A DNA stretch of 64,000 nt from positions 62,001-126,000 of the forward strand of contig NZ_SUMC01000003.1 of assembly GCF_005047355.1 (NCBI RefSeq), given 5' to 3'. Each line of letters opens with the position of its first letter. The stretch's first letter is position 1. The notes under the pieces are model-generated. The model was not told the origin of the DNA and searched no databases. It was given only the letters and a program-made list of their open reading frames with translations. This document shows positions 14,612 to 24,661 of the stretch, piece after piece. Made by a program: the position numbers and the translations under genes. Origin of the DNA: Actinacidiphila oryziradicis (GTDB taxonomy: Bacteria; Actinomycetota; Actinomycetes; Streptomycetales; Streptomycetaceae).

Positions 14612-15859
14612 TCAGGAACCGACCTTGCGCTTGTTGTAGACGTCGAAGCCTACGGCAGCCAGGAGCACGAGGCCCTTGATGACCTGCTGCCAGTCGCTGC
14701 CGACACCGAGGATGGACATGCCGTTGTTGAGCACGCCCAGCACGAGGCCACCGATGATGGCGCCGAGGACGGTGCCGACGCCGCCGCTGGCGGAGGCTCC
14801 GCCGATGAACGCGGCGGAGATCGCCTCGAGCTCGAAGTTGATGCCGGCGCTGGGGGTGCCGGAGTTGAGGCGGGCGGCGACGATGAGACCGGCGAGGGCG
14901 GAGAGGAGGCCCATGTTGACGAAGATAAGGAAGGTGACGCGCTTGTTCTTGACGCCGGAGAGCTTGGCCGCCGCCTGGTTGCCGCCGAGGGCGTAGACAT
15001 GCCGTCCGATGACGGTGTTGCGCATCACGAAGCCGAAGATGATCAGCAGCGCGGCCAGGATGAGCAGCACGATCGGGAAGCCCTGGTAGCTGGCGAGCAG
15101 CATGGTGAAGACGCTGATGGTGGCAACGATCGCCGCGCACTTCACCAGGAAGAGGCCGAACGGCAGGACGTCGAGGTCGTAGTTCGCCTGCTGGCGCCTG
15201 TTGCGGAACTCCTGGAACAGGATGAAGACGATCAGTGCCAGGCCCAGGAGAAGTGTCAGGTTGTGGTAGTTGGTGTTCGGTCCCACCGCGGGCAGGAAGC
15301 CGCTGCTGATCTTGGTGAAGCCGTCCGGGAACGGCGCCAGGGACTGCCCCTGGAGCAGGATCTGGGTGGCACCGCGGAAGACCAGCATGCCCGCGAGGGT
15401 GACGATGAAGGCCGGGACCCCGATATAGGCGATCCAGAAGCCCTGCCAGGCCCCGGACGCGGCGCCGATGATCAGCGAGACGACCAGGGCGAGCGGCCAT
15501 GGCCAGTGGTGATTGATCATCAGTACGGCGGCGACGGCCCCGACGAAGGCCGCCAGCGAACCGACGGACAGGTCGATGTGCCCAGCGATGATGACGATCA
15601 TCATCCCGATCGCCAGGATCAGGATGTAGCCGTTCTGGCTGATCAGGTTGGTGACGTTAAGCGGTTCGAGAAGGGTGCCGCCGGTCCATATCTGGAACAG
15701 GACGACGATCACGGCGAGCGCGACGATCATGCCGTACTGGCGTACGTTGTTGCGCATCGCCTGCATCAGCACACCGGCTATTGAGGTGCCGCTGCCGTTT
15801 CCGTCCGCCGGGGGGCCGGCCACCGTGTCTTCTGTGTCGGTCTTGACCGGGCTGCTCAT
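14612..15859 (-). CDS. sugar ABC transporter permease (XylH/MmsB type)
   Basis: 415 aa, larger than the usual 320-340. It has about ten to twelve hydrophobic segments and the family signature [14 protein letters not shown] (about residue 95), plus late [11 protein letters not shown] and [10 protein letters not shown] motifs of the BPD_transp_2 family. XylH-type permeases carry an extra central loop, as seen around residues 195-225. The ATG (15859-15857) overlaps the stop of the ATPase gene as ATGA. It forms the membrane channel for a monosaccharide, partnered by the genes at 15856 and 17741. Confidence 0.85.
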   Translation of the reverse strand: MSSPVKTDTEDTVAGPPADGNGSGTSIAGVLMQAMRNNVRQYGMIVALAVIVVLFQIWTGGTLLEPLNVTNLISQNGYILILAIGMMIVIIAGHIDLSVGSLAAFVGAVAAVLMINHHWPWPLALVVSLIIGAASGAWQGFWIAYIGVPAFIVTLAGMLVFRGATQILLQGQSLAPFPDGFTKISSGFLPAVGPNTNYHNLTLLLGLALIVFILFQEFRNRRQQANYDLDVLPFGLFLVKCAAIVATISVFTMLLASYQGFPIVLLILAALLIIFGFVMRNTVIGRHVYALGGNQAAAKLSGVKNKRVTFLIFVNMGLLSALAGLIVAARLNSGTPSAGINFELEAISAAFIGGASASGGVGTVLGAIIGGLVLGVLNNGMSILGVGSDWQQVIKGLVLLAAVGFDVYNKRKVGS

Positions 15860-17439
15860 GCTCCCGCCCCTGCTTCCTCGTGGTTCGGCCTGTCCATGGT
15901 CATATGGCGCATCAGTAGTTCCTGTGTCGCGTCCTGCCGGGTGATCTCGCCGGTCAGCCGGCCGGCGGACATGGTGTAGATGCGGTCGCACATCCCGAGC
16001 AGTTCCGGAAGCTCGGAGGAGATGAAGACGACCGCCTTGCCCTCGGCGGCGAGCTTGTTGATGACGGTGTAGATCTCGTACTTGGCCCCGATGTCGATGC
16101 CGCGGGTCGGCTCGTCGAGGATGAGGATCTCAGGTTCGGAGAAGATCCACTTGCTCAGCACGACCTTCTGCTGGTTGCCGCCGCTGAGCTTGCCGACCCC
16201 CTCGAAGACAGTGGGGGCCTTGATGTTCATGCTCTTGCGGAAGCTTTCCGCGACCTTCGACTCCTCGTGCGCGTTGATGACGCCGCGCCGGGTGACCTTT
16301 TCCAGGGCCGCGAGCGAGATGTTGCGGTTGATGTTGTCGATGAGGTTGAGGCCGTAGTGCTTGCGGTCCTCGGTGACATACGCGATGCCGTGGCCGATCG
16401 CCTCCGGCACCGTACGGGTGCGGATCTCCTGGCCGTCCTTGACCACCTTGCCGCTGATGTTCCGCCCGTACGAGCGTCCGAAGACGCTCATCGCCAGCTC
16501 GGTGCGTCCGGCACCCATCAGTCCGGCGAGGCCGACGATCTCGCCCCGCCGCACATTGACCGACACCCCGTCGACGACCTTGCGCTGCTGGTCGATCGGG
16601 TGATGGACGGTCCAGTCCTCGACGGAGAGCGCGACGTCACCGGCGTTCTCGCCGGTGTACGGCTCCCGCTCCGGGAAGCGGTGTTCGAGGTCCCGGCCGA
16701 CCATGCCGCGGATGATCCGGTCCTCGTTCAGCTCGCCACCGCTGACCTTCAGCGTCTCGATCGTCTTCCCGTCACGCAGGATGGTGACCGAGTCGGCGAC
16801 CCGGGTTATCTCGTTGAGTTTGTGGGAAATGATGATGCAGGAGATCCCGTGTTCCTTGAACTCAAGAATAAGGTCCAGGAGTTTGGCGCTGTCCTCGTCG
16901 TTGAGCGCCGCGGTGGGCTCGTCGAGGATGAGGAGCTTGACCTCCTTGGACAGCGCCTTGGCGATTTCCACCAACTGCTGCTTGCCGACACCGATGTCAA
17001 CCACTCGGGTGGTCGGCAGGTCGGGCAGGCCGACGCGCTTGAGCAGCGCCTTGGCGTGAGTGAGGGTCTCGTTCCAGCTGATGACGCCCCGGTGGGACTT
17101 CTCGTTCCCGAGGAAGATGTTCTCGGCGATGGAGAGATAGGGCACCAGGGCAAGTTCCTGGTGGATGATAACAATGCCGCGGCTCTCGCTCGCGGTGGTG
17201 TCCTTGAACTCACAGGGCTCGCCCTCGAAGAGGATGTCCCCTTCGTAGGAGCCATGCGGGTAGACACCGCTGAGGACCTTCATCAGTGTCGACTTGCCGG
17301 CGCCGTTCTCGCCGCAGATGGCGTGGACCTCGCCCTGTGCCACGGAGAGCGTGACGTCGGACAGTGCCTTGACCCCGGGGAAGGTCTTGCTGATCGAGCG
17401 CATTTCGAGGACGGGCCTGTCCAGAGCACGGTCGTCCAT
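15856..17439 (-). CDS. sugar ABC transporter ATP-binding protein with two ABC domains (XylG/MmsA type)
   Basis: 527 aa. Domain 1 has Walker [10 protein letters not shown] (about 41-49), a degenerate signature G-V-G-K-Q-Q-L-V-E and Walker [10 protein letters not shown]. Domain 2 has a divergent Walker A (G-L-M-G-A-G-R-T-E), an intact signature LSGGNQQKV (about 425) and LILDEPTRG. This asymmetric pair is the rule for monosaccharide importers of the CUT2 class. The ATG at 17439 follows GAAGGAG. About 300 bases separate it from the binding-protein gene upstream. Confidence 0.9.
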   Translation of the reverse strand: MDDRALDRPVLEMRSISKTFPGVKALSDVTLSVAQGEVHAICGENGAGKSTLMKVLSGVYPHGSYEGDILFEGEPCEFKDTTASESRGIVIIHQELALVPYLSIAENIFLGNEKSHRGVISWNETLTHAKALLKRVGLPDLPTTRVVDIGVGKQQLVEIAKALSKEVKLLILDEPTAALNDEDSAKLLDLILEFKEHGISCIIISHKLNEITRVADSVTILRDGKTIETLKVSGGELNEDRIIRGMVGRDLEHRFPEREPYTGENAGDVALSVEDWTVHHPIDQQRKVVDGVSVNVRRGEIVGLAGLMGAGRTELAMSVFGRSYGRNISGKVVKDGQEIRTRTVPEAIGHGIAYVTEDRKHYGLNLIDNINRNISLAALEKVTRRGVINAHEESKVAESFRKSMNIKAPTVFEGVGKLSGGNQQKVVLSKWIFSEPEILILDEPTRGIDIGAKYEIYTVINKLAAEGKAVVFISSELPELLGMCDRIYTMSAGRLTGEITRQDATQELLMRHMTMDRPNHEEAGAGA

Positions 17440-17494
17440 GAGTACTCCTTCGCACGGATCCACTGGCTTCAGCCAGCGGGGGGATGCGATCCCT

Positions 17495-17526
17495 CAACTT
17501 GTTGGCGCGGAGCGTGATTGCTCCGC
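17495..17526. promoter_or_regulatory. two adjacent palindromes upstream of the sugar ABC ATPase gene
   Basis: CAACTTGTTG (17495-17504) is a perfect 10-bp palindrome with the CAAC/GTTG halves common in ROK-type operators. GCGGAGC-GTGATT-GCTCCGC (17507-17526) is a perfect 7-bp inverted repeat. They lie 56-87 bases upstream of the start at 17439 in the transcribed direction. Confidence 0.4.
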
Positions 17527-17605
17527 TACTATCAGTGTTGTACCGTTAGGTGCCGGTCAGGGCTTGCCCGTCATGAGGTCGCCACGGCGGCCAAGTGAGA
17601 AGCCG

Positions 17606-17625
17606 CCTCCCTCGCGAGGAGGAGG
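17606..17625 (-). terminator. weak hairpin after the sugar-binding-protein gene
   Basis: CCTCCCTCG (17606-17614) pairs with CGAGGAGG (about 17615-17622) with one bulge. It is followed on the minus strand by no clear T-run, so it may act as a leaky terminator or an mRNA stabiliser. Confidence 0.4.
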
Positions 17626-17740
17626 AGTCACGGTGCTGCATCCGTTCTTCGGTCGGCACGGAAGTTGGAAGGCGCAGGCATGGCCGACGGCGGACGTCAG
17701 GTTGTCCGCCGCCGGCCCCGCCGGCCGGATGGGGCAGGAG

Positions 17741-18856
17741 CTACTTCAGGTCGCTGTCCTTGTAGTAGCCACCGCCGACGAGGACCTTCTCATAGTTGGT
17801 CTTGTCGACCAGGACCGGCGGCAGCAGGTAGGTCGGAACGACCTTCTTGCCGTTGTTGTACTGCTTGGTGTCGTTCACCTCGGGCTTGCCACCGGTGAGC
17901 AGGGCGTTGGTCATCTGGACCGCGACCTTGGCAAGCTTGCGGGTGTCCTTGTAGATCGTCGAGGTCTGCTCACCCGCGATGATCGACTTCACCGACGGCA
18001 CCTCGGCGTCCTGCCCGGTGATGACGGGCAGCGGCTTGGAGCCCTTGCCGTAGCCGACGCCCTTGAGCGAGGAGATGATGCCGATCGAGATGCCGTCGTA
18101 CGGCGAGAGCACCGCGTCGACCTTCTTCGAGGTGTAGTGCGCGCTCAGCAGGTCGTCCATGCGCTTCTGTGCGGTGGCGCCGTCCCAGCGCGCGGTGGTG
18201 ACCTGGTCGAGCTTGGTCTGGCCGCTGAGCACCTTCAGCTTGCCCGACGTGATGTACGGCTGCAGGACGCTCATCGCGCCGTTGAAGAAGTACTTGGTGT
18301 TGTTGTCATCGGACGAACCGGCGAACAGCTCGATGTTGAAGGGGCCCTTGCCGCTCTTCAGCCCCAGCTTGTCGACGATGTAGCCGCCCTGGAGCTCACC
18401 GACCTTGGCGTTGTCGAAGGTGGCGTAGTAGTCGACATTCGGGGTGCCGAGAATCAGCCGGTCGTAGGAGATGACCGGGATCTTCGAGGTGGCCGCCTGA
18501 GCGAGGACGCTCGTCATGGTCGTGCCGTCGATGGCGGCGACGACGAGCGCCTTGTCACCCTTGGTGATCATGTTCTGGATCTGCGACACCTGCTGGCTGG
18601 TGTCGTTGTCCGCGTACTGCAGGTCCGCCTTGTAGCCAAGCGCCTTGAACTGCTTGACCATGTTGGCGCCGTCGGCGATCCACCGGGCGGAGACCTTGGT
18701 CGGCATGGAGATGCCAATAGTGGCGCCCTTGTTGCTGCTTCCACTGCTGTCGGACTTGCTGCTGCTCTGTCCGCAGGCGGTGGCGGTGGCGCCCAGGCCG
18801 AGGACGGCTATGAGGGCGGTGGTGGCGCGCAGGCGGGCGGCTCTTGGGCGGGACAT
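17741..18856 (-). CDS. sugar ABC transporter substrate-binding lipoprotein (XylF/ChvE type)
   Basis: 371 aa. The lipoprotein signal ends at the lipobox A-T-A-C (Cys about residue 28), then a Ser/Lys-rich linker. The mature domain is a periplasmic-binding type 1 fold ([42 protein letters not shown]) like the xylose/multiple-sugar binding proteins. It lies only 7 bases downstream of the U32-like gene, so it is transcribed with the catabolic genes. The sugar cannot be deduced; pentose or galactose-type sugars are the family norm. Confidence 0.85.
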   Translation of the reverse strand: MSRPRAARLRATTALIAVLGLGATATACGQSSSKSDSSGSSNKGATIGISMPTKVSARWIADGANMVKQFKALGYKADLQYADNDTSQQVSQIQNMITKGDKALVVAAIDGTTMTSVLAQAATSKIPVISYDRLILGTPNVDYYATFDNAKVGELQGGYIVDKLGLKSGKGPFNIELFAGSSDDNNTKYFFNGAMSVLQPYITSGKLKVLSGQTKLDQVTTARWDGATAQKRMDDLLSAHYTSKKVDAVLSPYDGISIGIISSLKGVGYGKGSKPLPVITGQDAEVPSVKSIIAGEQTSTIYKDTRKLAKVAVQMTNALLTGGKPEVNDTKQYNNGKKVVPTYLLPPVLVDKTNYEKVLVGGGYYKDSDLK

Positions 18857-18863
18857 TCGGTGA

Positions 18864-19889
18864 TCAGATCCTTTCAGGGGTAAAGCTCAGTACTGCGTCA
18901 GTTGGGTCAAGGGGGAATCGATTAAGCGGCCCTGGCAGCCGGGCACCGAGTGGCGACAGACCGCCGTCCGCGCCGAGCCGGCCAAGCAGGTCGAGTACGA
19001 GACGACCGCGCCGGACCCTCTCCAGGGCCGTTGCCAGGGTTACGTCGCGCAGGTGCCGACCGTAAGGGTAGATGGCGGGAGCCTTGCTCAGTCCGAACTT
19101 CAGATAGATCGGGGCACCACGCCGTATCAGCTCGGCCGCATCGTACATGCGTACGAAGCCGCCCAGGTCGTCGGGTGCCTCGACGTAGAAGTCGATCGGA
19201 GCACGGCTGGTACGCCGGATTTCCGTGATCTGCTGGAGAGTTAGGTCGGAGGGGATGTTGATGGAATCCGCGCCGAGCCGCTCCCATACCCCATAGGCAG
19301 CCGGGTTCACCGGGCCCACCAGGGCGGATACCTTGAAAGTGGTGTCGGACGGCAGCACACCTTGCTGACGTAGGCCATGCAGCAGCCACAACACCCCTTC
19401 ATCGGCGACGAGTAGGCAGCGTACGCCGAGCGCGGTAGCCCGGAGGGCGTCTTCTACGCATCCTGCAACCTGATCGTGACCACGGGCGCGCAGGCCGCCG
19501 CCGCCGGAGAGCGTGCGGGTCGCGGCGCCGATGTCCCAGGTGCCGCGCGGCCCTGTGAACAGGCAGAGTTCGATGTCCCGTTCTGCGGCGGCCTGGACCA
19601 TTTCGGTGATCTCGGCGTCGGTGAGCATCCAGATGCCGCTGCCCTGACTGATCCGGTGGACGGGCACCGCAAGGCGTTCGCTCTCCTCCAGGACGGCCTG
19701 AAGCGCCTCAGGGCCCTCCACGGAGGGGATCTCGGTGCGCCAGGTGCCGCCGTCGGGGAAGGAGTGCGGGGAGGCGTCGGCCGGGTCGTCCGCGGGGGCG
19801 GCGTGACCGAGCAGCGCGAGGGCGTACTCGCCCGGGCGGCGGGGGCCGTTGGCGGCTTGGGGATCCTGCGGATGGTGAGGGGCAGACAC
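18864..19889 (-). CDS. peptidase U32-like TIM-barrel protein in sugar operon
   Basis: 341 aa, no export signal. The central part ([40 protein letters not shown]) and the end ([13 protein letters not shown]) resemble U32-family proteins, some of which are not proteases but radical or hydroxylating enzymes. The GTG at 19889 follows AAGGAGCACC; the much longer ORF in this frame is an antisense shadow of the dehydrogenase gene. Its place between a dehydrogenase and a sugar-binding protein argues for a metabolic role. Family call moderately sure, function unknown. Confidence 0.6.
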   Translation of the reverse strand: MSAPHHPQDPQAANGPRRPGEYALALLGHAAPADDPADASPHSFPDGGTWRTEIPSVEGPEALQAVLEESERLAVPVHRISQGSGIWMLTDAEITEMVQAAAERDIELCLFTGPRGTWDIGAATRTLSGGGGLRARGHDQVAGCVEDALRATALGVRCLLVADEGVLWLLHGLRQQGVLPSDTTFKVSALVGPVNPAAYGVWERLGADSINIPSDLTLQQITEIRRTSRAPIDFYVEAPDDLGGFVRMYDAAELIRRGAPIYLKFGLSKAPAIYPYGRHLRDVTLATALERVRRGRLVLDLLGRLGADGGLSPLGARLPGPLNRFPLDPTDAVLSFTPERI

Positions 19890-19993
19890 GGTGCTCCTTG
19901 GTCCTTTGGTCGATATCTCGGACGACGTTCGTGGCGGTATGTGCGGGTGGGATCCCCGGGGGAGGGCGCGCAACCAACGGGCTCCACCCGGGT

Positions 19994-21004
19994 CTAGGGC
20001 CGCAGCAGGACCTTGCCGACCTTCGGGTCCCGGCTCGCCAGCAGGTCGAGGGCGGTGGAGTACTCGGCGAGCGGCAGCTCGTGCGTGATCAGCGGGGCCG
20101 GGGCCAGGATCCCGGCGTTGAACGCCCTTACGGTGTGCGCCCAGGCGGCCGGCGGCGCACCGAACACAGTGTGCACGGTCAGCTGGCGGACGACCAGGTC
20201 GGTCGGGTCCAGACCCTGCGCCGTGCCGTCGGCCGGGATACCGGTGAGGGCGAGCCGGCCGCCCCGGCGGAGCAGGGCGGCGGAGGTCTGGGCGGCGGAG
20301 GGGGAGCCGGCGGTCTCGACGACCAGGTCGAAGTCGGCTTCCGGGAGATCGTCGGTGGTACGGAAGTTGGTCGCGCCGAACTGCCGGGACAGCTCTTCCC
20401 GGTCCCGGCGGGAGCCGACGACCAGCAGCTCGGCCGGGGAACCGGCGGCCAGGAACTGCACGGCCAGCATCCCGAGCGTGCCGGTGCCGACGACCGCGAC
20501 CCGCTCGCCCGGCAGGGCGGGGGCCTTCAACAGCGCGGCGGCGATACAGGCTGCGGGCTCCAGGAGGGCGGCGTCGCGCAGGTCGGCCGCGTCGTCCAGG
20601 ACGTGCAACAGGCGTGCGGGGAGGGTCAGATGGTCGGCGAAGGCGCCAGGCTGGGTGAAGCCGGTCTCCTCGTACGGTGCCGCGCACAGGGTCGTCTCCC
20701 CGGCATGACAACGATCGCACACCTGGCAGTTGCGGAAGCCCTCGCCGACGACCTTCCGGCCGACGAGGCCGGCCGGTACCCCGGCGCCGACCGCTTCGAC
20801 CGTGCCGGACCACTCGTGGCCGGGGGTCACCGGGTAGCGGACATAGCCCTCGGGCCGGGTGCCCTGGTAGACCTCGCGGTCGCTGCCGCAGATGCCGGAG
20901 GCGAAGACCCGGATCCGGGCCTGGCCAGGGCCGGGTTCGGGTTCGGCCGGGTCGGTGCCGATGATGCGGTGGTGGCCGGGGCCGTCGAGGACGATGGCGC
21001 TCAC
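19994..21004 (-). CDS. zinc-dependent MDR alcohol/polyol dehydrogenase
   Basis: 336 aa. The catalytic-zinc ligands are in G-I-C-G-S-D and G-H-E-W-S-G; the structural zinc lobe is C-Q-V-C-D-R-C-H-A-G-E-T-T-L-C (about residues 85-100). The NAD(P) fold has V-V-G-T-G-T-L-G-M-L. It resembles sorbitol/threonine/galactitol-type dehydrogenases. The GTG at 21004 follows GGAG. It lies 104 bases upstream of the U32-like gene and downstream of the dehydratase gene, so it probably oxidises a sugar or sugar acid of the same pathway. Confidence 0.85.
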   Translation of the reverse strand: MSAIVLDGPGHHRIIGTDPAEPEPGPGQARIRVFASGICGSDREVYQGTRPEGYVRYPVTPGHEWSGTVEAVGAGVPAGLVGRKVVGEGFRNCQVCDRCHAGETTLCAAPYEETGFTQPGAFADHLTLPARLLHVLDDAADLRDAALLEPAACIAAALLKAPALPGERVAVVGTGTLGMLAVQFLAAGSPAELLVVGSRRDREELSRQFGATNFRTTDDLPEADFDLVVETAGSPSAAQTSAALLRRGGRLALTGIPADGTAQGLDPTDLVVRQLTVHTVFGAPPAAWAHTVRAFNAGILAPAPLITHELPLAEYSTALDLLASRDPKVGKVLLRP

Positions 21005-21108
21005 GGTTGCTCCGTTCTTGTGCGGGGGCGGGGGCGGGTGGACGGCAGCGTTGTTCCCCAGGCCCGGCCCTTCCCGAAACCAGGGGCTGAGCCCCTGGAC
21101 CCCGGCCA

Positions 21109-21262
21109 TGTGCGGGCCGGTGGTCGGGTTGTGCCCACCCTCCCCCAGCTACCTTCCCCAGTCTTCGGCCGGGAGGTGCCCCCAGGAGGTGCCACCGTCT
21201 CGCTCCGCTCGGCCCTGCGGAACGCCTGCCCACAACTCTTGCGGAATGCCTGCCCACAACTC
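21109..21262. repeat. dispersed intergenic repeat remnants between dehydrogenase and dehydratase genes
   Basis: The phrase GTTGTGCCCACCCTCCCC (about 21128) recurs at about 48159. CGCCTGCCCACAAC appears here twice (about 21222 and 21247) and again in the copies near 45556 and 48220, with a related end near 13480. These are pieces of an intergenic repeat family of this genome. Confidence 0.55.
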
Positions 21263-21266
21263 CGGG

Positions 21267-22424
21267 TCACTGGGCTGCCTTCGGCTGGCGTCGCTCCCAG
21301 CCTTCGGCCCAGAGATCGAAGCGGGCCTGCTGCTGGGGGAATTCGGCGGCGGCGTCGGTGTCGAGCTCGACGCCGAGGCCGGGTGCGTCGGAGAGGTCGA
21401 AGTAACCGTCGACCACCTGGGGAGCGCCCTTTACGACCCTCTTGATCTCGGAGTCGGCGAAATCGTTGAAATGCTCAAGGATCTTGAAGTTCGGGGTGCT
21501 GAAAGCGAGTTGCAGGCTCGCCGCCGTGAGCACCGAGCCACCCACATTGTGCGGGGCGATCAGCACATAGTGCGTCTCGGCGGTGGCCGCGAGCTTGCGG
21601 GTCTCGCCGATGCCGCCGATGTGGCCCACGTCGGGCTGGATGATGTCGGCGGCCTGGAGCTCGAAGAGCTCACGGAACTCGTAGCGGTCGTGGATCCGTT
21701 CGCCGGTGGCGATGGGCAGATCGGTGTGGGCGGCGACCTTGGAGAGCGCCTTGAGGTTCTCCGGCGGCACCGGCTCCTCCAGCCAGGAGGGCTTGAAGGG
21801 CTCCAGCTCCTTGGCGACGCGGATGGCGGTGGCGGGGCTGAAGCGGCCGTGCATCTCGACCAGCAGTTCGGCGTCGGGGCCGATGGCGTCCCGTACGGCC
21901 TCGATGAGGGAGATGGAGTAGTTGGTCGCGGCGTGGTCCAGCTCGAAGTGGCCGGTGCCGAAGGGGTCGATTTTCAGGGCGCGGTAGCCGCGCTCGACGA
22001 CCTTGGTGGCGGCCTTGTGGTAGGCCTCAGGGGTGCGTTCGGTGGTGTACCAGCCGTTGGCGTACGCCTTGATCCGGTTATGGACCTTGCCGCCGAGCAG
22101 CTGCCAGACGGGGACACCGAGGGCCTTGCCCTTGATGTCCCAGCAGGCCATCTCGACGACCGCGATCCCGGACATGACGATCTCGCCGGCCCGCCCGTAG
22201 TCGCCGTACTTCATCCGCTTGACGAGATCCTCGATCGCGAAGGGGTCGGACCCGGTGATGTGGTTGGCCGCCGCTTCGCGCAGATAGCCGAGGAGCGCGT
22301 CGGTGTGGCCGAGCATCCGGGTCTCGCCGACGCCGGTGATGCCCTCGTCGGTGTGGACCTGGACGTAGGTGAGGTTGCGCCATGGGGTGCCGACCACATG
22401 GGTGGAGATGCCGGTAATACGCAC
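21267..22424 (-). CDS. enolase-superfamily sugar-acid dehydratase (D-galactonate dehydratase-like)
   Basis: 385 aa. Mandelate-racemase/muconate-lactonising fold: capping N-terminal domain (G-I-T-G-V-G-E-T), barrel metal ligands in V-E-M-H-G-R-F-S, W-L-E-E-P-V-P-P-E-N and A-T-G-E-R-I-H-D-R, acid/base residues near Q-P-D-V-G-H-I-G-G and A-P-H-N-V-G-G. The WLEEP and HNVGG patterns suit galactonate/gluconate-type dehydratases, which remove water from a sugar acid to a 2-keto-3-deoxy product. GTG 22424 is chosen (GAGAGGG upstream); GTG 22442 is possible. First gene of the sugar operon. Confidence 0.8.
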   Translation of the reverse strand: MRITGISTHVVGTPWRNLTYVQVHTDEGITGVGETRMLGHTDALLGYLREAAANHITGSDPFAIEDLVKRMKYGDYGRAGEIVMSGIAVVEMACWDIKGKALGVPVWQLLGGKVHNRIKAYANGWYTTERTPEAYHKAATKVVERGYRALKIDPFGTGHFELDHAATNYSISLIEAVRDAIGPDAELLVEMHGRFSPATAIRVAKELEPFKPSWLEEPVPPENLKALSKVAAHTDLPIATGERIHDRYEFRELFELQAADIIQPDVGHIGGIGETRKLAATAETHYVLIAPHNVGGSVLTAASLQLAFSTPNFKILEHFNDFADSEIKRVVKGAPQVVDGYFDLSDAPGLGVELDTDAAAEFPQQQARFDLWAEGWERRQPKAAQ

Positions 22425-22456
22425 GGAGGCTGACCCTCTCACATCGTTCGTTCGGT

Positions 22457-22604
22457 ATTTCGTCGCCCGTTCGAAATGCTGAAGGGAACGTATTCACGCA
22501 GCCCGGGGGTGTCAATGCTTGTTGCCCCGAGGTGCTGACGGAGTTACGAAAGTGTCGCCATGCTCCGCCATGCGAAATGCCGTACGACGTCCGAGATTTC
22601 GAAC
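22457..22604. promoter_or_regulatory. repeated ATTTCGAAC operator candidates upstream of the sugar operon
   Basis: GTTCGAAAT at 22469-22477 is the exact reverse complement of ATTTCGAAC at 22596-22604. The first site also forms ATTTCG-N9-CGAAAT (22457-22477). Two widely spaced matching sites suit looping repression by an IclR- or GntR-type sugar regulator, which is not in this window. Confidence 0.45.
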
Positions 22605-22949
22605 CATACTTCGAGTTGAGGAGCAAAACATGGCGTAAAGGGACGTATCTTTGCGAAGTGCGGTCAGCCGCAGCCGGGTGCGGATCGAGACCCCGGAAGG
22701 TCTCGGTGCCGCGAACGGGGCGGCCACCGACCGCAAGTCACCCCCACACCCCACTACGGAATCGACCCCGTTCACCCGAACGAGTCCCCCCAGCGCCAAT
22801 GGACCGGGCGACACGATCACACACCCCGATACCAGCACACTCACTCAAGGGAACTCGTACACACGCATTCGTACTCAACGGCCAACAACTCACTACCCCT
22901 TGTGCAAAGCACCGCGGCCCGGACCCCTGGTCCAGCACACCTTCCCGCC
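22605..22949. other. intergenic region, no gene seen
   Basis: 345 bases between the operator region and the stop of the SGNH lipoprotein gene. Frames on both strands lack ribosome sites and recognisable protein features. It may contain the distal promoter of the sugar operon. Confidence 0.5.
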
Positions 22950-23852
22950 CTACTCCGTCACCGTGCTGGAGGTGATCGCCCGGTAGACGATCCGGGCGAG
23001 CTGCGCCTGTCCCTGGGCACTGGGATGGAACCAGTCCCAGGCGCTCAGCTCGCCCATCGTGAAGCTGTAGTCGAAGACCGCCCCGCCGTCGTACCGGCAC
23101 TTCGCGTACTGGCCGCACACGTCCTTCAGCACCGCGTTGTACGCCACCACCTGGTCCCGCACCGCGTTCCGCCGCGCATCCGCCGCCGCGCTCGCCGAAA
23201 CCGGGTCGGCCAGCATCGACTGGCAGATCCCGAGCTTCCACACTTCCCGGCCCAGCGGATTCTCCCGGCCCACCGACCACAGCCGCTTCAGATCCGGCAC
23301 GCTCGCCACCAGCACCTGCGCCTTGGGCAGCCTGCGGTGCAGCACCGCCATCGCGTCCTCGAACTCGCGCCGGTAGTCCGTCACCGGCGTCATGGCGGCG
23401 ACCGACTGCCGGCACGCGTCATTGGCGCCCATCAGGATTGTCACCTGTTCGGGCTGTTTCGCGACCGCCTGCTCCACCTGCGCCGTCAGGCCCGACATCC
23501 GGGCACCGCTCTCGGCCAGATTCCAGCTGTCCGCCGGATTGGCCAGCAGTCGCGACGCCACGCTGTCCACGCTCGTGCTGCTGCCGGTCGCCCATGACAC
23601 GTCCGGGCAGTCCTTCAGCACCCCGCAGGCGTCGAAACCCCGGGTGATCGAATCGCCCAGCGCCGCGAGCGACGCCGGGCGGGTGTCCCACTTCGGAGTG
23701 GGCTTCGCCGAGGGCGAAGGCTTGGCGGCCGCTTCCTTCGCGGCCGCCTTGGCCTGCGAGGGCTGGCCTCCGCCGAAGCAGCCGGCCAGCGAGGCCGCTG
23801 CGGACAGGGCGACGGCGGTACCGGCCAGCCGGCGTCGGAGAGAATCGCGCAT
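22950..23852 (-). CDS. SGNH/GDSL-family hydrolase lipoprotein
   Basis: 300 aa. Lipobox L-A-G-C (Cys about residue 25), followed by an Ala/Pro/Lys linker. Catalytic blocks: L-G-D-S-I-T-R-G (Ser), G-A-N-D-A-C (Asn) and D-W-F-H-P-S-A (Asp/His). It has several extra Cys (D-A-C-G-V-L-K-D-C-P), likely disulfide-bonded outside the cell. Probably an esterase acting on lipid or acylated glycans at the envelope. The ATG at 23852 has GAGAGG upstream. No clear operon partner. Confidence 0.85.
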   Translation of the reverse strand: MRDSLRRRLAGTAVALSAAASLAGCFGGGQPSQAKAAAKEAAAKPSPSAKPTPKWDTRPASLAALGDSITRGFDACGVLKDCPDVSWATGSSTSVDSVASRLLANPADSWNLAESGARMSGLTAQVEQAVAKQPEQVTILMGANDACRQSVAAMTPVTDYRREFEDAMAVLHRRLPKAQVLVASVPDLKRLWSVGRENPLGREVWKLGICQSMLADPVSASAAADARRNAVRDQVVAYNAVLKDVCGQYAKCRYDGGAVFDYSFTMGELSAWDWFHPSAQGQAQLARIVYRAITSSTVTE

Positions 23853-24077
23853 CCAACAATCCTCTCCGACGAGCGGGTGAGATCGGATCGATCCCGACAG
23901 TACGTCACTCGTCAGAAGACGCGGCGCGGTAGCTTTTCCCTGACAGCCCCGCGAAGAGAGGCCGGTGGTTGATCGAAGTGGTTAATGGTGCAGAATGTCC
24001 ATTGCTGTCCCGGATGGCACCAATATGGGCGTGAGGCCGCTGGGGAAGGCGAACCTCGTCCCACACTGGAGGTCCCG

Positions 24078-24572
24078 GTGACGACACGTGGAGTTCTTTA
24101 CGTGCACTCCGCGCCGCGCGCGCTGTGCCCACACGTAGAGTGGGCCGTCGCGGGCGTCCTTGGCGTGCGCGTCAGCCTCGACTGGATCCGCCAACCCGCC
24201 TCGCCCGGCACCTGGCGCGCCGAGTTCTCCTGGCAGGGCCAGGTCGGCACCGCGTCCAGACTCGCCTCGGCGCTGCGTGGCTGGCACCTGCTCCGGTTCG
24301 AGGTCACCGCTGAGCCATGCGCCACCGCCGAGGGCGAGCGGTACAGCTCTACCCCGGAACTCGGCATCTTCCACGCCGTCACCGGCATGCACGGCGACAT
24401 CCTCATCCCCGAGGACCGGCTCCGTGCCGCCCTGGCCCGCGCCCGCAAGGGTGAGGCCGACCTGGAGGCCGAGGTGGCCAAGCTGCTCGGCAAACCCTGG
24501 GACGACGAGCTGGAGCCCTTCCGGTACGCGGGAGAGGGCGCCCCCGTCCGCTGGCTCCACCAGGTCGTCTGA
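24078..24572 (+). CDS. DUF3145 family protein
   Basis: 164 aa; length and sequence (T-T-R-G-V-L-Y-V-H-S-A-P-R-A-L-C-P-H-V-E-W near the start, F-H-A-V-T-G-M-H-G-D near 105, L-G-K-P-W-D-D-E-L-E-P-F-R near 140) fit the actinobacterial DUF3145 family. The GTG at 24078 follows GGAGG. Cytoplasmic, function unknown; conserved in Streptomyces core chromosomes. Confidence 0.8.
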   Translation: MTTRGVLYVHSAPRALCPHVEWAVAGVLGVRVSLDWIRQPASPGTWRAEFSWQGQVGTASRLASALRGWHLLRFEVTAEPCATAEGERYSSTPELGIFHAVTGMHGDILIPEDRLRAALARARKGEADLEAEVAKLLGKPWDDELEPFRYAGEGAPVRWLHQVV

Positions 24573-24661
24573 CTCCGAGGGCAGCGCTGCCGGGCCGCTC
24601 GCCCGCAAAAGGGAGGCAGGGCGGGAAGGCGTCCGACAGAGTGGCGAGGTAGCGTGAATCC

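Larger units (their letters stand above)
17440..17740. other. gap between binding-protein and ATPase genes
   Basis: 301 bases within an otherwise tight operon. It contains a hairpin (17606-17625) just after the binding-protein gene and two inverted repeats (17495-17504, 17507-17526) just before the ATPase gene. The arrangement suggests partial termination, giving excess binding protein, and a second promoter. No gene is seen. Confidence 0.5.

Noticed and set aside
18864..21257. 797-aa frame covering the U32-like gene and the region opposite the dehydrogenase
   Set aside because: Only the part from the GTG at 19889 has protein character; upstream it is another frame of the zinc dehydrogenase gene.
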